Assembly (NCBI GenBank): GCA_023150895.1
Contig: JAKLJY010000005.1
Coordinates: 54,732 to 118,731 of the forward strand
DNA length: 64,000 nucleotides
Source: Myxococcota bacterium
Lineage (GTDB): Bacteria > Myxococcota_A > Bradymonadia > UBA7976 > UBA1532
Direction of reading: 5' to 3'
The translations under genes and the position numbers were made by a program. Below, piece after piece: positions 17,560 to 26,344 of the stretch; position 1 is the first letter of the stretch, and each line of letters begins with the position of its first letter. Below the pieces are notes generated by a model. It did no database searches and was not told the DNA's origin. It saw only the letters and a list, made by a program, of their open reading frames with translations.

Positions 17560-18240
17560 TCAGGATGCGCCGGTCGTGTCCGGTGTGTCTGTGACGAGGT
17601 CACAGAGGCGTGCCGAATCGAGCACGTCGATCTGTCCGCGGCCGAGGCGGACGAGCCCCCGGCGCTCGAACTCCTTGAGCTGACGACTGACGACCTCGCG
17701 CGCGGTGCCGAGTTCGGCGGCGAGCGCCTGGTGCGTGGTGGCGAGCGGTCCGACCGCGGGGGCCTGCCGCACGAGCAGCTCGGCGAGCCGCACGTCGAGC
17801 CGCCCGAACGCGACCTCCTCGACGAGCAGGAGCAGATCGGCGAGGCGCCGGGAGAAGTCGTGAAAGACGAACGCCCGGAAAGTCGCGTTCTCGCCGAGCA
17901 GCCGGTGGAAGACCGCCCTCGGCAGCGCGATGGCCTCGACCTCGCCCTCGGCCTGCGCCCAGGCTTCGTAGGGCGCGCCCGAGAGCAACCCGGCGGTGGT
18001 CAGGACGCAGCTTTCGCCCGGTTCGACGCGGTAGAGCACGATCTCGCGGCCCGTCTCGCCCTGCTTCTGGACGCGAACACTGCCGCGGACGACGAGCAGG
18101 TAGGCCTCCGCCGCTTGCCCGCTCTGGAAGACCCACGCGTCCGCGGGCGCACGCACGCGGCGACCATGCTCGGCGAGCGCCGCGCGCGCGGTCGCGTCGA
18201 GGCGGTCGTGACCCCGCAGCGCGCCGAGATCGTCGCTCAA
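17560..18240 (-). CDS. Crp/Fnr-family transcription regulator
   Basis: 226-residue regulator. The cyclic-nucleotide-binding beta-roll covers about residues 10-125. A long dimerisation helix follows (VFHDFSRRLADLLLLVEEVAF), then a winged helix-turn-helix with TTHQALAAELGTAREVVSRQLKEFERRGLV. No N-terminal cysteine cluster is visible, so it is not an Fe-S Fnr. The proposed start is TTG 18240, overlapping the upstream lipoprotein stop (TTGA). This start is uncertain, but no better ATG or GTG lies before the domain. Confidence 0.85.
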   Translation of the reverse strand: MSDDLGALRGHDRLDATARAALAEHGRRVRAPADAWVFQSGQAAEAYLLVVRGSVRVQKQGETGREIVLYRVEPGESCVLTTAGLLSGAPYEAWAQAEGEVEAIALPRAVFHRLLGENATFRAFVFHDFSRRLADLLLLVEEVAFGRLDVRLAELLVRQAPAVGPLATTHQALAAELGTAREVVSRQLKEFERRGLVRLGRGQIDVLDSARLCDLVTDTPDTTGAS

Positions 18241-19637
18241 TGCGGCACGCAGACGCGGGGATCGGGGCCCGGCTGCCCGTCGTCGACCGCGTCGCAGGTG
18301 TAGTCGGTCGGGCAGTCGCGGTCGTCGACGCAGGTCGACGTGCAGCGGCTGTAGAACGGCGTCTCTTCATCGCCGCCCATGCACATGAACGAGACGCACT
18401 CCATGGGGACCGGTGCGGGGCCGCGGGCCTCCGTCGGGCAGACGTACCCGGCGATGGGTGTACACAGCCCCGGGCGCAGCGCGTCGCCGCTCTCGAGCCC
18501 ACGGTGGCACGAGTACCCCTGCGGGCAATCCGTGGCATGGGCGCAGGTGCAGGTGCAATACCCGGGCTGGTTGGCGTCGACCTGCGCGCAGGCGACGACG
18601 TCGACCTCGTTCACCCCGGGGCCCACCGGGCAGACGCCGCCGCACTCCTGGAACGACCGGCAGGCCGCCACGCCCGCCAGCGCGGGCGCGCAGACGTTCA
18701 GATTGGCCCCGTTGCCCGCCGGGATGGCCTGGCAAGTGTACCCGGCCGGGCACTTGTCGTTGGTGTCGCACTGCACGGTGCAGACGTCGTAGGGGTCGGC
18801 CCAGGGGACGGGCAGCGTCTGAGCGAGGCAGATGCCCGACGTGCACTGGTCGGGAATCTCGCACGGGAAGCTGGTCTCGTTGGGGTAACACACCCCCACG
18901 ACCTGCCCCGGCTCGAGGCCGTTGTCGAAGGGCGGGCAGTCCGGCCCCCCGCCGCCGGGCTGCACCTCGGCCATCAGGCAGGTGTCGATGTCCGGGCAGT
19001 CGCCGCTGCGGTCGCAGCGTTCGGTGCACGTGCGCATGCCCCGCATCTTGTTCTCGACGCAGAAGCCGCTCGCGCAGTCGCTCGAGCAGACGCAGCGCTC
19101 GCCGTAGCGGCCGTCGCCGGGGTTCACGAAGCCCTGGTCCGGATCGGGACGCGGACCGGCGTCGCGCGGGGGCGTGCTCGCATCCGGATCGGGGCGCGGG
19201 CCGGCGTCCGTACGGGGGTCGGGACCGGTGCCCGTGTCGCCCCCCGGGCCGGGGCCCGAGTCGATGAACGCGAGGCCGGAATCGACGGGCGGACGGAGGT
19301 TTCCACCGCCGCCCTGATCGCCGAGCGTGCCCACGCAGACCCCGTCGAGCCCGCACGTCTGCCCGATGGGGCAGGGGTTGTCGCGGTCGTGACAGCCCAG
19401 GCCGCCGCCGATGCAGACGAAGTCGTCGGGGTCGCAGCGCTGTCCGTCGGCGCAGTCCGCGTCGCGGCGGCAGGCCAGGCGGCACTTGCCCTCGATGCAG
19501 CTCTCGGGCACGGGGCAGTCGGTGTTCAGCTCGCACGGCTTGGCCCCGGCGGCCGACTCCGAGCAGGCGGCGCCGAGAAGCGCGAGACCTCCGGCCAGGG
19601 CCGAGGCGAGGGCGTGTCGCAGGGCGGCGATGTGCAT
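18237..19637 (-). CDS. Cys-rich lipoprotein
   Basis: 466-residue exported lipoprotein with lipobox LGAAC (Cys25). The mature region is a string of short Cys-rich units of the form C-x-x-D-x-D-C-P-x-G-x-x-C (for example NDKCPAGYTC, ATDCPQGYSC, DRDCPTDYTC), interrupted by a Pro/Asp/Gly linker with PDxDA-type repeats at about residues 120-170. This is typical of outer-surface proteins in Myxococcota-like genomes; function is unknown. Its stop overlaps the TTG start of the Crp/Fnr gene. Confidence 0.8.
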   Translation of the reverse strand: MHIAALRHALASALAGGLALLGAACSESAAGAKPCELNTDCPVPESCIEGKCRLACRRDADCADGQRCDPDDFVCIGGGLGCHDRDNPCPIGQTCGLDGVCVGTLGDQGGGGNLRPPVDSGLAFIDSGPGPGGDTGTGPDPRTDAGPRPDPDASTPPRDAGPRPDPDQGFVNPGDGRYGERCVCSSDCASGFCVENKMRGMRTCTERCDRSGDCPDIDTCLMAEVQPGGGGPDCPPFDNGLEPGQVVGVCYPNETSFPCEIPDQCTSGICLAQTLPVPWADPYDVCTVQCDTNDKCPAGYTCQAIPAGNGANLNVCAPALAGVAACRSFQECGGVCPVGPGVNEVDVVACAQVDANQPGYCTCTCAHATDCPQGYSCHRGLESGDALRPGLCTPIAGYVCPTEARGPAPVPMECVSFMCMGGDEETPFYSRCTSTCVDDRDCPTDYTCDAVDDGQPGPDPRVCVPH

Positions 19638-19732
19638 GTGCGGCAGCGTATCAGCCCGGAGCGAGCCCCGTCACGTTCCCGCGCGGCCGGCCCGCCTTGC
19701 CGGGGGGGCGAGCACTCCGTAAACTCGCACCC

Positions 19733-20362
19733 ATGAGCACCGCCTTGAAGCTGCCCACCGTCGAAGACTATTTCGCCGCCGACCTCGCCGACGAGCACAA
19801 ACTCGAGTTCATCGGCGGTGAGATCTTCGGCGGTGAGATCATCGCGATGGCCGGGGGGGATCCCGTGCACTCGTACCTCGCCGCGACGCTGACCCAGATC
19901 CTGAAGAACCGGCTCGCCGGCGCGCCGTGCCTGACGTTCCAATCCGACCTGCGCGTGCAGATCGGCGACGACATGGGGGACTACGTCTACCCGGACGCCA
20001 CCATCGCATGCCCGCCGCGGCGGTTCCTGGACACCCGGCCGCGCACGCTCGCGACGCCGACGATCGTCTTCGAAGTGCTCTCCCCGAGCACGGCCGCGCG
20101 GGACCTGAACGAGAAGGCCGTGGCCTATCGGCGCACGCCGTCGCTGCGCGAGTACGTCATGATCGACTCGGCGACCCGCCGCGTCACCCACGCCGTTCGC
20201 ACGGACGACGAGACGTGGACGGTGCGGGACTACGTCGGCGAGGCGACGTTTACGCTGCCCACGGTGGGTGTCCAGATCCCGCTCGCCGAGCTGTACCAGG
20301 GCTTCGAAGCGCTGCGCGCCGAGCTCGCTGCCGCGCCTACCAGCCCGGCCCCTGCGGGGTGA
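19733..20362 (+). CDS. Uma2-family (DUF820) PD-(D/E)XK nuclease-like protein
   Basis: 209-residue protein of the Uma2 family, restriction-endonuclease-fold proteins of unknown role that are often present in many copies. Key positions are visible: KLEFIGGEI near the start, the Asp in YPDATIACP, and IVFEVLSPST followed by KAVAYRRTPSLREYVMID. A short direct repeat (GGEIF/GGEII) inserts a few residues in the first strand region. Its 3' end overlaps the convergent pseudouridine synthase gene by 26 bases. A second Uma2 gene lies at 44987. Confidence 0.87.
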   Translation: MSTALKLPTVEDYFAADLADEHKLEFIGGEIFGGEIIAMAGGDPVHSYLAATLTQILKNRLAGAPCLTFQSDLRVQIGDDMGDYVYPDATIACPPRRFLDTRPRTLATPTIVFEVLSPSTAARDLNEKAVAYRRTPSLREYVMIDSATRRVTHAVRTDDETWTVRDYVGEATFTLPTVGVQIPLAELYQGFEALRAELAAAPTSPAPAG

Positions 20363-21257
20363 CGTTCGCCAGGTCCTTCGGCCACGTGCTCTGAAACGTC
20401 AGAACCTCGCGGGTGACCGGGTGGTTGAAGATGAGCTTCGCGGCGTGCAGGGCCTGCCGCGGGGCGCCGGGCACCTTGGCGTACACGCGCTCGCCGAGCA
20501 CGGGCGTCCCGAGTTCGGCGAGGTGGATGCGGATCTGGTGCGTGCGGCCCGTCGACAGCCAGACCTCGAGCGCGGCGCGGTCGTTGTGCGCGGCGACCGT
20601 CTCATAGCGGGTGATGGCCAGCTTGCCGTACCCCGGGGCCGGGCCCGGATCGGGTGTGTTCAAGGGCCGGATCTTGAACGTCGACGGTCGGGAGCCGCGT
20701 TTGCCCTCGCCCGTGTCGCGCAGGACCATGCTGGAGATCATGCCCGAGGGGGGCTTGGGCACGCCTTGAACCACGCACCGGTAGATGCGGCGGATCTCGT
20801 GCGTGTCCATCATCTGTCGCAACAGACGGGCGGCCTCGATGGTGCGGGCGAAGATGAGCAGGCCGGAGGTCTCTTTGTCGAGGCGGTGGACGTTGCGCGG
20901 CCGGTCGCCGCCGCGCGAGAGTTTGTAGGCCGCGTGCAGGGCCGAGACCTCGTCGCTGTCCGGCAGCGGGGCCGAAAGCAGGCCGGCGGGCTTGTCGACG
21001 ACGAGCAGGTGTTCGTCGCGGAAGACGAGGCGCAGGCCTTCGGGCTCGTTGCGGGCCGGATCGGGGGCGTTGGGGCGCAGTTCGATGGGGGTGCCGGCGG
21101 CGATGTACGTGGCCGGATCGAGGACGCGCTCGCCGGAGACGAAGACCTTGCCGGTCGAGACGGCGTTGCGGGCGCGGCTGTTGGAGAGCTCGGAGGCCTG
21201 CTTGAGCAGCGCGTCGAGCCGACCCGCGGAGGGAGCTTGGAACGTGAGGGCTTGCAT
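20337..21257 (-). CDS. RluA-family pseudouridine synthase
   Basis: 306-residue RNA-modifying enzyme. An S4-like RNA-binding domain covers about residues 10-65 (SELSNSRARNAVSTGKVFVSGERV). The catalytic domain contains LLVVDKPAGLLS and HRLDKETSGLL with catalytic Asp127, then the C-terminal STGRTHQIRIHLAELG motif. It isomerises uridine in rRNA or tRNA; the site cannot be told from sequence alone. The start is ATG 21257. Confidence 0.93.
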   Translation of the reverse strand: MQALTFQAPSAGRLDALLKQASELSNSRARNAVSTGKVFVSGERVLDPATYIAAGTPIELRPNAPDPARNEPEGLRLVFRDEHLLVVDKPAGLLSAPLPDSDEVSALHAAYKLSRGGDRPRNVHRLDKETSGLLIFARTIEAARLLRQMMDTHEIRRIYRCVVQGVPKPPSGMISSMVLRDTGEGKRGSRPSTFKIRPLNTPDPGPAPGYGKLAITRYETVAAHNDRAALEVWLSTGRTHQIRIHLAELGTPVLGERVYAKVPGAPRQALHAAKLIFNHPVTREVLTFQSTWPKDLANVTPQGPGW

Positions 21258-21379
21258 CGGCGCGCACTCTGCCCGAAAGCGGGCCGCACGTCACGGGGGC
21301 ACGGTGACGGAGCGGGGTGCGCCGCGTGTTCCGGAGTGACCCGTCGCGGCGCCCGTGCCAGACTCCGCGCCCACGAAAC

Positions 21380-22396
21380 ATGCCCGACTTCGCCCCCCCT
21401 CGAGCCGCCGCGCGCCCCCGCCCGCCCCTCGGACGTGCGCGGACGCTCTCCGCCGCGATGGCATTCGCGGTCGCTTGCACCCCCGAGCCCGCGACTGCGC
21501 CGACTGCGCGCCCCCCCGCCCCTTCGACGCAGGCCGCGGCCACCGAGAGGCGACCCCCGTCGCCCCCCGAGGTCCGCCCGGTCTACCCGACGGGCCCGGT
21601 CACGCCCGATGCCACGGCGGCGGCTCTGTGCCGCGCGCTGCACGAGACGCCCGCCCGACGCCGGGCCGAGTGTTGCGGACGCCCGGCGCCCCCCGCCGGC
21701 GCGCACGGCGCGGCGTGTACCCGCCTGCTCAGCCTCGCCGTCGCCGACGGGGCGATCCGCCTCGACGCGGGCGCAACGGCGGCGTGTATCGCGACCCTCG
21801 AAGCCGCGGGCGGCCCGTCGACCTGTGAGACGCAGGGCCGCTTTGCCCCGGGGCCCGCGCCCGACGGCCCCTGTGCCGACGTCGTGGTGGGCCTGCGCCG
21901 GGCGGGCGCCGAGTGTCGCTCGGATCTGGAGTGCGAGGGCTCGATGCAGTGTCGCGGGGCGGGCCCGACGACGCCGGGCACCTGCGCGGGACCCAATCAG
22001 GTCGGCATGGGCTGCGGCGAGGCCGTCGACGTACTCGTGGCGCAGACGGGCCTGCCGGGGAGCGAGGCCCGGCACCCGGAGTGCGATGGCCTGTGCGTGC
22101 AGCGCCGATGCACGTTCCTGACGCCGGCCGGCGGGGCGTGCCGGGCGAACGCGGCCTGCGGCCCCGGGCGCGCCTGCGTGGAGGGTCTGTGCGCCGACGC
22201 GCCGACGGGCCTCGGCGCGGGCGAACCTTGCCCCGGGCTCGGCTGTGCGGCGGTCCTGCGCTGCGTCGAGGGGCGTTGCCGCGCGCCGGCCCCGACCGGG
22301 GCGGTCTGCACGCACGACGGCGAGTGCGCGGGGGCGTGTCTCAAACCGGCGGCGAACGCGAGACAGGGCAAGTGCGGGCCGTTCTGCCCGCCGTGA
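21380..22396 (+). CDS. Cys-rich lipoprotein
   Basis: 338-residue lipoprotein with an Arg/Pro-rich start, a hydrophobic core and lipobox AVAC (Cys33). After a Pro/Ala/Thr linker the protein carries more than 25 cysteines in spaced pairs (LECEGSMQC, DGLCVQRRC, AACGPGRACVEGLC, GECAGAC). The pattern matches repetitive Cys-rich surface proteins common in this genome but no named family. It is divergent from the pseudouridine synthase. Confidence 0.72.
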   Translation: MPDFAPPRAAARPRPPLGRARTLSAAMAFAVACTPEPATAPTARPPAPSTQAAATERRPPSPPEVRPVYPTGPVTPDATAAALCRALHETPARRRAECCGRPAPPAGAHGAACTRLLSLAVADGAIRLDAGATAACIATLEAAGGPSTCETQGRFAPGPAPDGPCADVVVGLRRAGAECRSDLECEGSMQCRGAGPTTPGTCAGPNQVGMGCGEAVDVLVAQTGLPGSEARHPECDGLCVQRRCTFLTPAGGACRANAACGPGRACVEGLCADAPTGLGAGEPCPGLGCAAVLRCVEGRCRAPAPTGAVCTHDGECAGACLKPAANARQGKCGPFCPP

Positions 22397-22411
22397 CGGG
22401 CCGCAGGCGTC

Positions 22412-23812
22412 TCACTCGCCGGTGAAACCCGAGCGCGGTGGCGCCAGATACGGGAAGTCTTCGAGGAACGGGCGGTCGTTCGCGTCGACCCCATCACCGA
22501 GCGAGAACGCGCCCCCGGTCAGGATCAACGTGAGCAGCGCGTCGGTCACGTCGGTCTGCGCGCGCGCAGGGGTCGGGCCGCCCCCGACGCGGCGGCCGTT
22601 CGGAAACGCCGAGTCTTCGTCGAGACGCACACGCAACACATCGCCGAGCAGGTGCGGCGCGGCGGCGGCTTCGTCGGGGGTCATCAACGAGAGCGCGGCC
22701 AGAATGTCGGTGCGATCGCGCGAGAGCCCGTCGACCTGCGCAGCCGACACACCGAGACGCTCGTACAGACCCGCGGCGACGGCCTCGCGGACCAGCACGG
22801 GGTGGCGGAAGTAGGCCTCGAAGAGTACCGCGTCCTCGCCCGGGGGGCGGGCGTTGAAGCGGTCCTTGTCCTGATGCCCGATGACGAGGTCGTTGATGAG
22901 CGGCAGGCCGGTGCGCGAAACCTGCACCCAGGGGCCGTAGGCGTCGACCCCGCCGTCCGGGCGGCGAACCTGCATCTTGCGGCGGCTCGTCGCGCCCCAG
23001 ACGCCGAGGGTCCGCCCGTCCGCCGGGGCGAGCGCCGCCGTCGGGAGCTCGAGGGCAATGGCATGGACGTCGGCCCCGGCGAAGGCGTCGCGGGCGGCGC
23101 CCGGGGTGATCCGCAGGTTCAGAAGGTCCGTCAGCGCGCCGCGATCGGCGAAGTACGGGTCGTCGCGCGGCCCGAGAAAGACGCGGCCCTCGGCCCCGCC
23201 GAGCCCGAGGGGGTGGATGAATCCGGCGACGAACGCGGCGTCGAACTCGGCGGTGCCATACGCGGCGGCGTTGGCGCGCGGGCCGAGATCCGGCGGGACG
23301 ACCGGCACGGCGTCGGCCAGCACTTCACGACGGTCGCCCACCTCGCGGACGACGCGACAGTGTTGCCGCACGCCGGTCAGGGCACGATTCCGGGCGGCCC
23401 CGCTGACCACCGGCGTCGCCGGATCGGCCGGGTCACCGGCGGCCGGGGTCGTCGAGCGACACTCGACCGAATAGAGCGCGAGGTCCGGCAGGCCGGCCCG
23501 CGACACATCGGCAAGGTGCAACGTGTAGCGGACGTCCGATGCCAAGCCGGTCGGCTCCGGGCCCGACGCGGCGGGGCCGCCGAGCTGTGGCGCGACGGTG
23601 AGGATGACGGTCAGGTGATCATGCGTGCCCGGCGTGACCCAGGCGAACAGATCCAGCGTGTCGGCGGCCGGGTCGTGCGCGATGCCGGGGGCCTCGCGAT
23701 GGCCGCCGGCGGCCGCGGGGGCGGGCAGGGCCAGGGTCAGGGTGGCGAGCGCGCCGAGGGCGAGCGCCCGCCGGACCGTGTGGAGAAGTGTGTCGGGGGG
23801 CATGGGTCTCAT
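22412..23812 (-). CDS. DUF4331 secreted protein
   Basis: 466-residue exported protein of the DUF4331 family. Family signatures: GGHREAPGIAHDPAADTLDLFAWV immediately after the signal peptide, RDDPYFADRGAL, VQVSRTGLPLINDLVI followed by DKDRFNA, and SAFPNGRRVGGG near the C-terminus. The function of the family is unknown. ATG 23812 overlaps the stop of the upstream lipoprotein (ATGA); an in-frame ATG at 23803 is an alternative start three codons later. Confidence 0.85.
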   Translation of the reverse strand: MRPMPPDTLLHTVRRALALGALATLTLALPAPAAAGGHREAPGIAHDPAADTLDLFAWVTPGTHDHLTVILTVAPQLGGPAASGPEPTGLASDVRYTLHLADVSRAGLPDLALYSVECRSTTPAAGDPADPATPVVSGAARNRALTGVRQHCRVVREVGDRREVLADAVPVVPPDLGPRANAAAYGTAEFDAAFVAGFIHPLGLGGAEGRVFLGPRDDPYFADRGALTDLLNLRITPGAARDAFAGADVHAIALELPTAALAPADGRTLGVWGATSRRKMQVRRPDGGVDAYGPWVQVSRTGLPLINDLVIGHQDKDRFNARPPGEDAVLFEAYFRHPVLVREAVAAGLYERLGVSAAQVDGLSRDRTDILAALSLMTPDEAAAAPHLLGDVLRVRLDEDSAFPNGRRVGGGPTPARAQTDVTDALLTLILTGGAFSLGDGVDANDRPFLEDFPYLAPPRSGFTGE

Positions 23813-25005
23813 CGAAGGCCATCCGGCGCGCCTGTGATGCGGAGCAGTGTGTTCGTGCCGTCGGGGCCGGCCAGACAGAGAACGAGAACCGGGGCCGCCA
23901 GAGCCGCGCGGAGGCCGCACGGTGCATGACCCGGGGCGCCGGTCGACGCCGGCCAGGCCACGGTCAGCAGGCGCTCGCGGTCGGTCGCGGGATCGACGCT
24001 CAGGAGCAAGGGCGCGCGGGCGGCACCGGCCCCGGCGACGAACACATGCCCCGGGCGCCGTGCGAGGGCCACCGGCGTGTCGGCGGCGAGACCGAGCGGC
24101 AGGCGGACCGCCGCCTCGCCCGTGGCGCGAAACACACCCGCCGGCGCCGTCGTCGAGCCCAGGGCGTCGACCAGATACACCGCGCCCCCGGGGTCGACGG
24201 AGACGGCGTCGGGCGCCGTGAGCGCCGGCGAGGTGACCAGCGGCTCGGCGGGCCCGTCGGGCAGCGAGAGTCGGAAGATCGTCGCGGCCTCCCCCCGCGG
24301 GCCGCGGCCCGAGAAATACAGATGCTGCGCACCGTCGGCCGAGACGGCGAGGTCGAGGCCGCGGGGATCGAGGCCGCGGGTGTGCTCGATCGTGCGCGGC
24401 ACGCCCCCGGTGGCCGGCAGCGCGCGGATCGTGCCCCCTCGGAGGCCGGGTGTGTCGTCGCCCACGTCGACGACGTATATCGTTCCCCCATCGGGCGAGA
24501 CGACGAGATCCGTCGGCAGTGAGAGACCCGCCGAGACGAGCGTCGGCGCGCCGCCCTCGGCCGGGAGGGAGAAGAGCGCGCCCCGCTCACCGGTGACCTG
24601 CGAGAAGTACACGACGGTGCCGTCCGGGCTCGGCGCGAGGCCGTGCACGCCGGTCAGGTCACCGGCGATGATTTCGGCGGTCGCCCCGTCAGAGGGCGCG
24701 CCCCCGCCTGCGTCGGCTCGACCGGCGTCGCCCCGGCCGGCGTCTTCACCGCCCGTGCCGCGGGCGTCGTTCGTGCCGCCGCCGGCGGCGGCGTCTGCGG
24801 GGCGGCGGGCGTCGAGTAACCGGGCGTCCGGGGGCGGGGGGGCGTCCGTGTCCGCGCGGGCGGCGTCGGTCCGGGCATCGGCCGGCGAACGCGCGTCCGG
24901 CGCCGGGTCGCAGCCGGCGGTCGCGGTGAAGCCGAGCGCGACGGCGAGCGCGCCGGCGCCGGGCAGGGAATCGGGCAGCATCGGGGAGAAGCGGCGACGC
25001 CGCAT
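23809..25005 (-). CDS. Beta-propeller lipoprotein
   Basis: 398-residue lipoprotein with lipobox ATAGC (Cys32). An Asp/Ala/Pro linker of about 75 residues, rich in DA and PDA units, leads to a region with repeated blades: GVHGLAPSPDGTVVYFSQ, LPTDLVVSPDGGTIYVVD, GLDLAVSADGAQHLYFS, APDAVSVDPGGAVYLVD. These are SMP-30/NHL-type six-bladed propeller signatures, so it probably binds a ligand at the surface. The start is ATG 25005 with GGAGG 9 bases upstream. It is coupled to the DUF4331 gene by a 4-base overlap. Confidence 0.78.
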   Translation of the reverse strand: MRRRRFSPMLPDSLPGAGALAVALGFTATAGCDPAPDARSPADARTDAARADTDAPPPPDARLLDARRPADAAAGGGTNDARGTGGEDAGRGDAGRADAGGGAPSDGATAEIIAGDLTGVHGLAPSPDGTVVYFSQVTGERGALFSLPAEGGAPTLVSAGLSLPTDLVVSPDGGTIYVVDVGDDTPGLRGGTIRALPATGGVPRTIEHTRGLDPRGLDLAVSADGAQHLYFSGRGPRGEAATIFRLSLPDGPAEPLVTSPALTAPDAVSVDPGGAVYLVDALGSTTAPAGVFRATGEAAVRLPLGLAADTPVALARRPGHVFVAGAGAARAPLLLSVDPATDRERLLTVAWPASTGAPGHAPCGLRAALAAPVLVLCLAGPDGTNTLLRITGAPDGLR

Positions 25006-25028
25006 CGAGGGGGACCTCCGCAAGAAGG

Positions 25029-25044
25029 CCGGTCAATCGACCGG
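25029..25044. promoter_or_regulatory. Palindrome upstream of the beta-propeller lipoprotein
   Basis: CCGGTC-AATC-GACCGG, a perfect 6-base inverted repeat with a 4-base spacer, about 24 bases before the lipoprotein ATG. Size and position fit a repressor operator or a short hairpin in the leader. No partner regulator is identified. Confidence 0.3.
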
Positions 25045-25099
25045 TGACGGACACTGTACCCCGGTCGGGGTGGGGGGACCACGCCGACCGGATGTCCTG

Positions 25100-26344
25100 T
25101 CAGCCGATGCGTCCGCAGAGGTCGCGCAGCAAAGGGACGCGATCCATGTGAGCTTCAATCTGCTCTGCCTCGCCCAGGGTCAGTTCGAGCGTCTCTCGGA
25201 CGGAATGCCACGTGTCGCGCTGCCGGACGGCCTGCTCCCCCAACATGGCCCAGGTGGCTTCCGTGTCGTCTCCTGTTTGGCGGAGGAGCTTGCGAAAGCA
25301 TGCCCGATCGATGTCGTGGAAGCCGGGGCGGCCCGGGTACGGCAGTCCTGGCGCGTCGTCCCGAATGAAGAGGATGGTCGCGACGAGGTCGTAGCACGGT
25401 GCGAGACGAGGCCGAGTCGGCTCCGAGTACAGCAGCGACCAGTTCTTGAGGTGGGCGTCACCGTTCCCGCAGGCAAGGTCGAAGACGAGCCGCCGAAGGA
25501 ACAGGGTGTGTCCCTCGGGGCCCAGGACCCGCTTCACGACCTGCGCCAGCCGGACGGCGTCGATGCTTCTCGCACGCCCGTACTTGTGCTCGGGCTCTAC
25601 GTCGAAGACCTGGGCGAAGTCCTCTTGATGGAGCCTCGAAGCATCGTCCGAGCGATCATACCGTCGGCACGCGAAGGCTTGTCCGACTTCGGCCCGAAAC
25701 GCTTTCGGGGCCATGGCAAGCGCCTCCGGCGGAATGAGGCGAATCTCGGGGACCTCGAAGCCGCTCTCGCGAGCCCAGGTCATCACTGAATGCTCGATGC
25801 GCGGGAGCCCCGGATAGTGGGGCGTCGGGAGCTTCACGATCCAGCGAGCACCTTCTCCGGACGCCGGGAGGGTGATGCGTTTCGAGTCCGGGCTGACGTC
25901 GGCCGAGAGCTTGGGCTGGACACCCGCAAGCGAAAACCGGAAAGGGGAGTCGTCCACGGGCTGGTCGCGTCGGTCGGTACCCGCCCAGTCGGACGCGCGG
26001 CCGACATCCGCCGGTCGCTCGTCCGCCACCTCCAGCGTCACGGCACCCGGCAGATCGGAGCCGAGGCGGGCGAGGAGTGTTGCGTCGTCATCGGCGATTC
26101 CGGTGCTTTGTACGATCAGGGCACGCAGGGCCCCTTCCGGCAGCAGATTGCGAAAGAAGGGGAAGAGGTTCGGGTCTCGGCGTGCCTTGCGGAGGTCACG
26201 GTCCTCGAACGTCTGACCGAGGACCGGGCGCGGCACTGCCTCGACATATCGTCGTTCGAACGTCAGGTGCCAACCGACGGCGTGCCGCTGGAGATGCGCG
26301 ACCGGCTCGCCGTAGAGTTTGACGCACAGTGCCGAGGGGGTCAT
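25100..26344 (-). CDS. HipA-like Ser/Thr kinase (toxin-type) without HipB
   Basis: 414-residue HipA-family protein. The N-terminal HipA domain spans about 1-105 (MTPSALCVKLYGEPVAHL, then RNLLPEGALRALI). The core begins with the family signature SLAGVQPKLS at 138-147. Kinase residues are the catalytic loop GNGDAHLKN (Asp296, Asn301) and the metal Asp319 in CYDLV. HipA kinases phosphorylate translation factors or tRNA synthetases and are normally held by an adjacent HipB repressor. No HipB-like gene lies here; the partner is a DUF262 protein, whose stop overlaps this start (ATGA). All catalytic residues look intact. Confidence 0.9.
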   Translation of the reverse strand: MTPSALCVKLYGEPVAHLQRHAVGWHLTFERRYVEAVPRPVLGQTFEDRDLRKARRDPNLFPFFRNLLPEGALRALIVQSTGIADDDATLLARLGSDLPGAVTLEVADERPADVGRASDWAGTDRRDQPVDDSPFRFSLAGVQPKLSADVSPDSKRITLPASGEGARWIVKLPTPHYPGLPRIEHSVMTWARESGFEVPEIRLIPPEALAMAPKAFRAEVGQAFACRRYDRSDDASRLHQEDFAQVFDVEPEHKYGRARSIDAVRLAQVVKRVLGPEGHTLFLRRLVFDLACGNGDAHLKNWSLLYSEPTRPRLAPCYDLVATILFIRDDAPGLPYPGRPGFHDIDRACFRKLLRQTGDDTEATWAMLGEQAVRQRDTWHSVRETLELTLGEAEQIEAHMDRVPLLRDLCGRIG

